From contig CH003304.1 in the NCBI GenBank assembly GCA_000149265.1, forward strand, positions 875,549 through 939,548: DNA of 64,000 bases, read 5' to 3'. Position numbers and translations under genes: made by a program. The DNA is from Ciona savignyi. Its lineage: Eukaryota > Chordata > Ascidiacea > Phlebobranchia > Cionidae. The notes below the pieces were generated by a model. It saw nothing but the letters and a program-made list of their open reading frames with translations. It did not search any database and was not told the origin of the DNA. Positions 56,901 to 64,000 of the stretch are shown in pieces. Numbering within the stretch: the first letter of the stretch is position 1; the number at the start of each line of letters is the position of its first letter.

Positions 56901-59900
56901 ATCTGCCATAATCCGTCAGATCAAGAGAGAGTAACTTCCTTTAAACACAGCATATGTCTCTGAAAGTGTTCTTTTTTGAAATAGTAACAATATCTTTCAA
57001 CGTACATAAATATATAAAGTATGAAAAAGGTTGTCTAATGTATTTGTTTTTTTTTTAGTAAACCACTCGGCTAAACTTTTTTTATAATGAGTGGAATCCA
57101 TGAAAAATGATTTAGTCGTTTCCTGGTAACGCATTATTATTTCGTACTATTTCAGATGAAAAACCGCCCAGTCAATGTGTTGGTTGAGTTGACATCAACC
57201 GTTGCTCTGTGGGCTGAATACGAAGAATACCTTCGCTCACAAGGTTAGCTATTTTACCGAAACTATTGTAATACGTTCTTCAACTGAAATATTTTAAACC
57301 TTGTGGTTATGTATTATTATAATTTTGGCATATTCTCGAATCTGGAAATAATCAAATCAAATAATTTTATTATCGAATATTATATTTTTAGAAATTCTTG
57401 ACCCCGAACATCCACCGTTGCCGCCTAAACAAAGAGATGATTCGGTGTCTCTTAAGTTAAGGGGAACCACCGATTATCTGGAAAGCTGGAACGCCGTTAT
57501 TTTTATGTGTACTCCAATGTGAGTTTTTTTACCATGCCCAATTTGATTCTGATATGCAAAAGGTATTATAAATTTTACTATATGTACGCTTAGCTAATCG
57601 GAGCACAACAATGAGAAACAACACAAACCTCCACAGCCCTTATATCTTACGAATTTCCCCTTTAATATGTTTTATTGTCATCCAGATTCGACAACATGGA
57701 TGTGATGATGGATGTAGGTCTTTACATCAGCGATCTCAGTTTCCAAGACTCAATTCAGATGTTGTTGATGACTGGGCCCCAACAATCTGCCGAGTTGAAA
57801 CTCGCACTTGATATGGTAAGTTCCTCTTTGGATAGGATTGTATCCTATCCACGTGTGTGATTTTTCCCACTTTCATTAGGTCGAGAGGTCTTCTCTTAAC
57901 TAGTGGGCACTATAGGTGGTTCTATACTTTGATTAAATGCGTGCATCACTTAGGAAATGCATTTTAAAGCAGTGGGTTTAAGTTATTTCGACAGAGCTTT
58001 ACTGTAAAATTTCCCTTGTTTGTATTCTGTTCTGTTCTCTTAGTTTAGTTTGGTTTTTGCTCCTCCTTTTTATTAAAGAAGAATAGCCTGATTAAGTAAG
58101 GTCAAGGAGAAAAGATAAAACCGCAAAACGTAAACGCATCTACCTTGCGGTGTAGTAGCGTATAATAGAAGAGACTTAAACTGCTCACATATTATACACC
58201 TCTACATACGAGACCATATAGAAGAAGTTGACAACAAATAAATACGTACTTTTTGTGCAGGAACAAGCTAAAACGTCCAAACTCGCGGATACCTTGGCTG
58301 AACTGCAGAAGGAAAACCAGAAAGCCGATTCGATATTGTTTTCCATGATTCCGCGGGAAATCGCTGTTCGATTGAAGAAAGGAGAAAGTACAGTCAGCAT
58401 CGCAGAGGTAACTGTGACGTGTAAATTACGTTTGTTTTAATGATTAGATAGGGAAATACCCGGTATAGGATGTATATTTTTATATCAGCGATATAACTCG
58501 TGTAACTCAAAACACCTCGTTGATACTGTCAAATTAACGGAGCCGTTGCTGTGTGCAGGTTACTTCTAATAGTGGTTTCGAGCGACGCATTTAATATATG
58601 GCAAAGATTGGTGACTAATTTTTACACTTCGTACCATAGACTCGATTTGTACTGGTAAAAATACATTCTAATCCGCGTGTTAACAGGTGTTTGAAAACGT
58701 CACAGTGCTGTTTAGTGACGTAGTCGGCTTCACAAACATATGCACCAGGATTACACCGATGGAAGTAATCGCGATTCTCAACAAAATCTACACCGTGTTT
58801 GATACTCTGTGTGAAAGGTTGGTGCCTTTCAATGAGGTTGGAATATAAAAGATATTAACGAGGCTCCACAACAGTGTGATTCGGTAGAATTTAAGTCGTC
58901 TTGTCTAGCACGGCACAGCGCTAGCAATGGTCGTTATATCGCATGTTTAAGGTATAATGGCTTACCGAGCCTGTAACTAAAGGACTAATCACACAACACA
59001 TGCTTTATTAGCTCGAGTAAATCCATAAGAGGTGCGACGTAATTAGACAATTGCCTGTGAAAAAACGCTTCTTAACTTATGTGCAAGGTAATCTGAAGAT
59101 TGTCCGTGTAATAATGCCCCGCGCCATTTACCAATTAACGACGGTGAAAACATGAATATGCAATCAATATAGAACAGGGGTCGGCAACCTACGGCCCGCG
59201 GGCCGCATCCAGCCCGCCAAGCAAAATCATCCGGCCCGAGACATCTTACTGAAGTATTATAGAATACGGCCCACTGTGTCATCTGCAATCTTAGATTTTG
59301 ATGAATTTCAAAAATCTATGCGGCAATAATAAAAAATGCGCCTGACCGTGTATATTGAGAATGTGTGCGTGCAGACAAAGAAAATGCTTTGAGAAAAAGC
59401 AATAAGTGTGTGTGTTTGTTATGACATTATGATGTCATGACACATATTATGACATATACATTATCGTTTTTTGCTATTTCATATGTGTTTGCATCGTGTT
59501 CTTTACTAACTAAAGTCCCGAACGATAGATAATAGGTAGTAAACATATATATATATATTTCTAATTGATTTTGCAATCTTGAATTGTTATCAAAACGTAG
59601 AAAAGTTGATGTGGAGTTAAGAAATTTATTACGGCCCGCCGAGATCATGTTGAGTTTGGTTTTGGCCCGCGACTATAAAAAGGTTGCCGACCCCTGATAT
59701 AGAACAACACATTGGTGATTGTTAATGTAGAACAATACATTGGCAGTTTACTTTTTTAAGTTGTGTACCCATCACTTTTGTGTTAATAATTTTGTGTTAA
59801 TAATAATTGTTAAGAATTTTTCAATATCAAATATATTTTAGATACGGCGTCTTCAAAGTCGAAACGATTGGGGACGTATACATGGCAGTGTCGGGGGCGC

Positions 59901-62586
59901 CGGTTCGAACCCCACTGCATGCACAACGCATATGCGACATGGCATTGGAGATGCAAACTGGCATCAGCCATGTGAAGAATCCAGTTGGAGGCGGATGTAT
60001 TCCTATTAGAATCGGTACGATTTCTTATCTATTGATATATAAACATATTCCTAGTAACGGGTCCATTTTGGCAATAACGCTTGGCCGGGTGAAAATGAAG
60101 AACTGTCGCAAAGCTACAATATACAGTACGTTGCAGTAGCTCCGACAATCCGTCTGTGTGGTAAAGTAACTTACTGACAAGTTTTAACTTATGTAGGTTT
60201 GCCGTTTTATCATACCCTCTTTTAATATAAAATAGACTAAACACCCAAGCATGAATACATCATACCTTGCAGGTATTCACTCCGGTGGGGTGGTGGCTGG
60301 CGTGGTTGGGCGCAAGATGATTCGGTACTGCTTGTTCGGAGACACTGTGAACACAGCATCTAGACTGGAAAGCACTGGGAAAGGGCGTGAGATCCATGTC
60401 AGCAAATCCGTTTATGATTTGGTCTACCGCACTGATGATTACATCTTCGATTCTCGTGGAGTTGTGTATATTAAGGTGGGTGGTGATATTATATATTTAC
60501 TGCGAACTTGTATTACAACTATATAAGTAAGCACCCTTACCCAGCCATACAAGAACCCTTACTCAATCATTTAAGTAACCTTGTCTAATCATTTAAGTAC
60601 CCTTGCCTAACGATTTAATTAACCTTGTCTAACCATTTAAGTATTCTTGTATAACCATTTAAGTACCCTTTATTGCATAACCATTTAAGTAACCTTGCCG
60701 AACTATATAAATACCATTGTATAACAATATGAGTAACCTTACATAACCATGACATTTTAACAGGGCAAGGGTCAAATGCGAACATACTGGTTAAAAGCCA
60801 AGAAGGGAAAATTTATTTCAATCCCTGGCTCGAGGTTAGTTAACTATGAAATTGAAAAAATACAAAAACATGTAAAATCGACAGTTCGATTCACAGCTTG
60901 CTAGATGAAAGTGCTTTCAACTCGAAAGCTCACAGCAGAACGATTGAAGGTGCTGTTTTGATCGAAAAGGCGAATTATCAACCAGATGTTAAAAAGTTGG
61001 ATGACCCACTGGTATGTAAAATATGACATTTGTATCTACCTGAAATAACTTAAATTGTAAAATCACTTTGTCGGTTGTTTCGTGTCTAAAGGCACGCGTT
61101 CTTTTCTATATTATGCATAAGCACAATAAATTGCGGAAAACTGTCTTAATCCTAGTCCTAACTTTAATACAGCCTTAACTACGTTAAGTTTATATAGTCA
61201 ATAGAAAGGTGTCCGATCCATACATGCTGAAGTTTAATTTACTTTAATTTCGTTTGTTTTCAGATGTATGTTTCGCCGTATTTGGCACCCACAGGCCACA
61301 ATATATATTGTATTTAAATTTATTTTATTTGTTATTTAAAACGAAAGAATGTCGATTTCGGCGAAATATATAAATCTGAAATAGAACAAAAATGATTTTT
61401 TTTATAATTATTCGTCGTTATACTTAAGGCTTTAAATAAACAATAGATCAACATTTGACTTGGTAAACATTTGGCTTTCGTCATTACATTTTTGCAGGTT
61501 ACTTAGTGACATTTTAAAAAAACGTCTCGTGCCAAGGGCCTGGCCCCGCGGTGTGTCAGGAATATTTTTACAGACAATGGATTTATTTACAGGCCCTATA
61601 CTGCCATTTTTTAAATTATACTGCCATTAAAGAGCTTATAGACAGAAAAATAACATTTTTAATACATTTATAATTAAATACGATTTTGAGGCGCCATTTA
61701 TGCACTGTCCAATGAGTCCTGTAATGTGTCCCGTATTCCAGAGTTTCAGCAAAGCGGTTGAAAAGATTGTCTATCGCCAAACTAACGACATGAAAAATTA
61801 CCAGGAAGAGAATTACCCCAAAGCGGGTGTGGCCATGCGGCAACTAAAAGGTTTGTTACGACATAGTGTTACAGCATTTTTTACAGCCTACTTGTTGATA
61901 TTATTGTTTTTATTTAATTTCGCCAGCAAATTAGATTGCAATGTAATATTTCACTATGATCCCAATTGGAAATTAAACAGCATGCCAAGTTTTAAAGAAA
62001 TTTTGAAACAGAATCCCGGACCAATTAGCTTGGTGGATTAGTTCGTCGCTTTTTAGCCAAAGTGTTACAGGTTCGAAATTGCTCGCTAGCTAGTCGGGTA
62101 TGTCCTTAGGCAAGGCACTAAACGGACGTTTTCTAAAGAATGCGTCTGAATCATATACAACATACTGCAATAGTTTCGGTAACCCGACGGTGGTCGCTAA
62201 GTAAACTGACGATTGCCCGTGTGTTAACCCACCTTGCGTTTTCAAAAAAATGTAATAGAACCAGTAATGCAACTGCCCGTGTGCTAACTCCCTTTCCCTT
62301 TTTCCAATTATTATGGGAATAAAATATGAAATTCGCATTCTATTATAATGTTAAAAATTTTAACCGACTTCCCAATCTAGAGGCCGAAGGAACCGCGCAA
62401 TACGACGAACAGGCAGCAGTTGTTCCAGTGCCAGTTCCAGTTCCAGTTCCAGTTCCAGAACCAATTCCACATGTCCCCAGCCCTGTATCCGATCCAAGCT
62501 ATGGGTTACCAGCAGTTGAAGCTGAAAAACGTCCTTCGCTTGAACCACAGGCACCACTAGTTAGACTGCTTCCTCCACAAAACTGA
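53960..62586 (+). CDS. Atypical soluble guanylate cyclase (H-NOX, HNOBA, catalytic domain)
   Basis: Exons: 53960-54079, 54605-54688, 54992-55140, 55575-55766, 56061-56199, 56704-56826, 57156-57243, 57392-57518, 57686-57815, 58261-58407, 58687-58817, 59842-60014, 60273-60475, 60764-60834, 60897-61011, 61742-61850, 62381-62586. They sum to 769 codons including TGA. Residues 1-180 are an H-NOX haem domain with the proximal His104 (LDNLHDY) and a YxTxR-type haem-contact motif at 133-137. About 200-370 is the HNOBA/PAS-like region ([26 protein letters not shown]), then a coiled coil to about 433. The cyclase domain (434-625) has both metal Asp (444, 488), Glu484 and Cys554 for guanine, and Asn561/Arg565. 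It can therefore be active as a homodimer, like insect Gyc88E. It makes cGMP in the cytosol. A Pro-Val tail follows from about 715. Intron 4 has the weak donor GTTCGC. Confidence 0.93.
55880..55990 (-). repeat. Partial tRNA-like SINE, family 1
   Basis: It carries AGGATAGGATATTCC, CCCACCGTCGGGTAACCGGAG, TGTATAATTCGCACGTTTC and GATCCGCTAAGTTCTG. The tRNA-like end is missing. It lies in cyclase intron 4. Confidence 0.6.
59175..59696. mobile_element. hAT-type non-autonomous transposon with exact 8-bp target duplication
   Basis: It begins CAGGGGTCGGCAACCT and ends AGGTTGCCGACCCCTG, a perfect 16-bp inverted repeat. ATATAGAA is duplicated exactly at 59167-59174 and 59697-59704. GGCCCGC-rich subterminal sequence is present at both ends, as in many animal hAT miniatures. 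The 522-bp interior has no transposase. It lies in cyclase intron 11, between the exons carrying the two metal-binding Asp residues. Confidence 0.92.
60528..60755. repeat. Imperfect ~22-bp tandem repeat in a cyclase intron
   Basis: About ten diverged copies of a unit near AACCATTTAAGTACCCTTGT run through most of intron 13, ending just before the acceptor of the exon at 60764. Confidence 0.7.
62025..62240 (+). repeat. tRNA-like SINE, family 1, forward orientation
   Basis: A GGTGGATTAGTTCGTCGC head, B-box-like GGTTCGAAAT, CGCTAGCTAGTCGGGT, ATGTCCTTAGGCAAGGCACT and an ATACAACATACTGCAATAG body with GATTGCCCGTGTGTTAACCC. It lies in the last cyclase intron. Confidence 0.75.
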
Positions 62587-63217
62587 ATTTCTTCGACAAG
62601 TTATTGACTGTTAAGCTTTCTACAACTAAATCTAGCAAGATGTTCTATAGCTTACACCAGAATTCCTTATTAACATTGTCATCAAAGATATACTAGCAGG
62701 TGCACTCTAAAAGTAAATTGCCTCAATATTTACATCTTAAATTGTACAAAAAATATTTCCGAATACTAAATAGCGCAGAGATCTGTTCCTAGCTTTATCT
62801 CTCTAATACAGCTTTATACGACATACTTTAGTTCTTGAGAAATACTGTAAATATTATTTTTCGTAGTCGCGGTGTTAAATACAAGTAATGTACAGAAAAG
62901 GTCATTTTAACTTTCCAATATACGACTTTATTATAATACCGTCCAGAGACGACCGAGTAGATATACACGAATTATAAAATTGCCGAGATAGGTTACCTTC
63001 TGGGGCAGCTTATAAAGATAAACTTGCTTCGTCACCCGGATATACATATATATAGTGCAAAGCCACAATGACGATAGAATATTCTCGATTTTTATAACTT
63101 AATTTTCGATCAAGCGTCGATTCACCGCGGCATAATAAAATAATTGAAAATAAAACTGGCCGACAATACAGCAGCCGATTAATTGGCGGGTTACACATAG
63201 TTGCGATTGCTATTATT
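62587..63217. other. Tail-to-tail 3' region of the cyclase and ACTR3
   Basis: Stop codons of the two convergent genes are about 630 bp apart, so this is shared 3' UTR and intergenic sequence. A minus-strand AATAAA signal for ACTR3 could be the TTTATT at 62927-62932. No reading frame here was supported. Confidence 0.55.
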
Positions 63218-63657
63218 TTAAGACATGGTGCCGAAGACTGGATTATGTCGGCATATACTGGGACCGTATTCGTCGTAATCAGCTTTCGTGTGGCATACTT
63301 TGTAGAACTCTCCCTGGTAAAACAAAATAGTTGTAAAAAACTCGGTAGGATTTATTCACAAATAAAGCTTCGGAGTAGAATTAAAGCAAATACAGGTATT
63401 TTCAGGTGGTAGAAACGCGTTACCCTTTTTACGTAAATGACTTACCGACTGTTCGTTTGCCGTAGTTGCTTTATTTACCATTATATAATACTGGGGCAAA
63501 AAAAGAACAAACTAAATTACGCTTGCGTGTTGTATAATACTACATGCGTTTTACTAGAATACGATATACTTACAGTAGAAGCAAGCATGGATCCACCAAA
63601 CCAGACAGCATATCGCTGCATACTGTGTGAGATCACCTGAACCTCCATCGGCTTAGG
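63218..63657 (-). CDS. ACTR3: Actin-related protein 3, last two exons (5' part beyond the window)
   Basis: Minus-strand exons 63574-63657 (28 codons) and 63218-63313 (31 codons plus TAA) join in phase. The first reads [20 protein letters not shown] and GGSMLAST; the second carries EFYKVCHTK and [16 protein letters not shown]. This is the characteristic ARP3 C terminus, distinct from conventional actin, which ends in HRKCF. ARP3 is a core subunit of the ARP2/3 complex, which nucleates branched actin filaments in the cytoplasm. The acceptor at 63658-63659 shows that further exons lie to the right; none was recognised in the remaining 340 bases. It converges on the guanylate cyclase gene. Confidence 0.95.
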
Positions 63658-64000
63658 CTGGGAAGATAGTTAGAGTGTTAACCTCCTGTGCAGGGCTCAC
63701 TTAATGTACAGTGTTGATTTATTTATATTTTGGTGGTCGGACTGGGACTTAAGTGTCATGTAACTTAGCTCACGGTCAATACACAGCACAAGAAAGCGAG
63801 TTTGTTTTTAATTATACCGAATGCGGAAAGTGTACTGAACGATCTTTCTATGGATATCTTTAAATAACTCATGCCACAGTCAAGCTTATAAGGATATTAC
63901 AAAAGAACAGTTTTTAGAACTCATGAGATTATGCATATCAAAACACCATAACTGAAAAATAACGATTTTGGCTTTGTCGTGTTTGCCTCAAGTACAATGT

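Overview
The window looks like genomic DNA of an invertebrate chordate, most likely a Ciona-type tunicate. This is inference: the DNA is AT-rich, introns are short with GT-AG boundaries, the genes are animal-specific (nexilin, ARP3, SLC35F5, an atypical soluble guanylate cyclase), several genes are intronless, and tRNA-like short interspersed repeats recur throughout. No bacterial-style operons, CRISPR arrays or phage genes are present. All gene models were built by hand from reading frame, splice sites and protein-family resemblance.

Layout, left to right. (1) 1-4720, minus: a basic helix-loop-helix (bHLH) transcription factor whose 3' end lies outside the window; one intron holds a complete hAT-type DNA transposon. 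(2) 4721-7955: intergenic, with a foldback element and two tandem hAT-like fragments. (3) 7956-18073, minus: SLC35F5, a 12-exon membrane transporter with a piggyBac-like element, a hAT-like element, a minisatellite and an assembly gap in its introns. (4) 19061-22946, minus: two intronless CRAL-TRIO lipid-transfer genes in tandem. (5) 25325-52831, plus: a 21-exon nexilin gene of 1038 codons. Its introns hold a nearly intact BEL/Pao LTR retrotransposon, a 1.2 kb duplication, an intronless glucuronosyltransferase (same strand) and an intronless enoyl-CoA isomerase (opposite strand). (6) 53960-62586, plus: a 17-exon atypical soluble guanylate cyclase of 768 codons. (7) 63218-end, minus: the last two exons of ARP3 (ACTR3), tail-to-tail with the cyclase.

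The genes do not form one pathway. Nexilin and ARP3 both act on actin. SLC35F5 and ACTR3 are also neighbours on human chromosome 2 (from memory), so their closeness here may be ancient linkage. The most notable observations are the exon-by-exon repeat expansion of nexilin, the catalytically complete chordate atypical guanylate cyclase, the two intronless genes nested in nexilin, and several transposons with exact target-site duplications.
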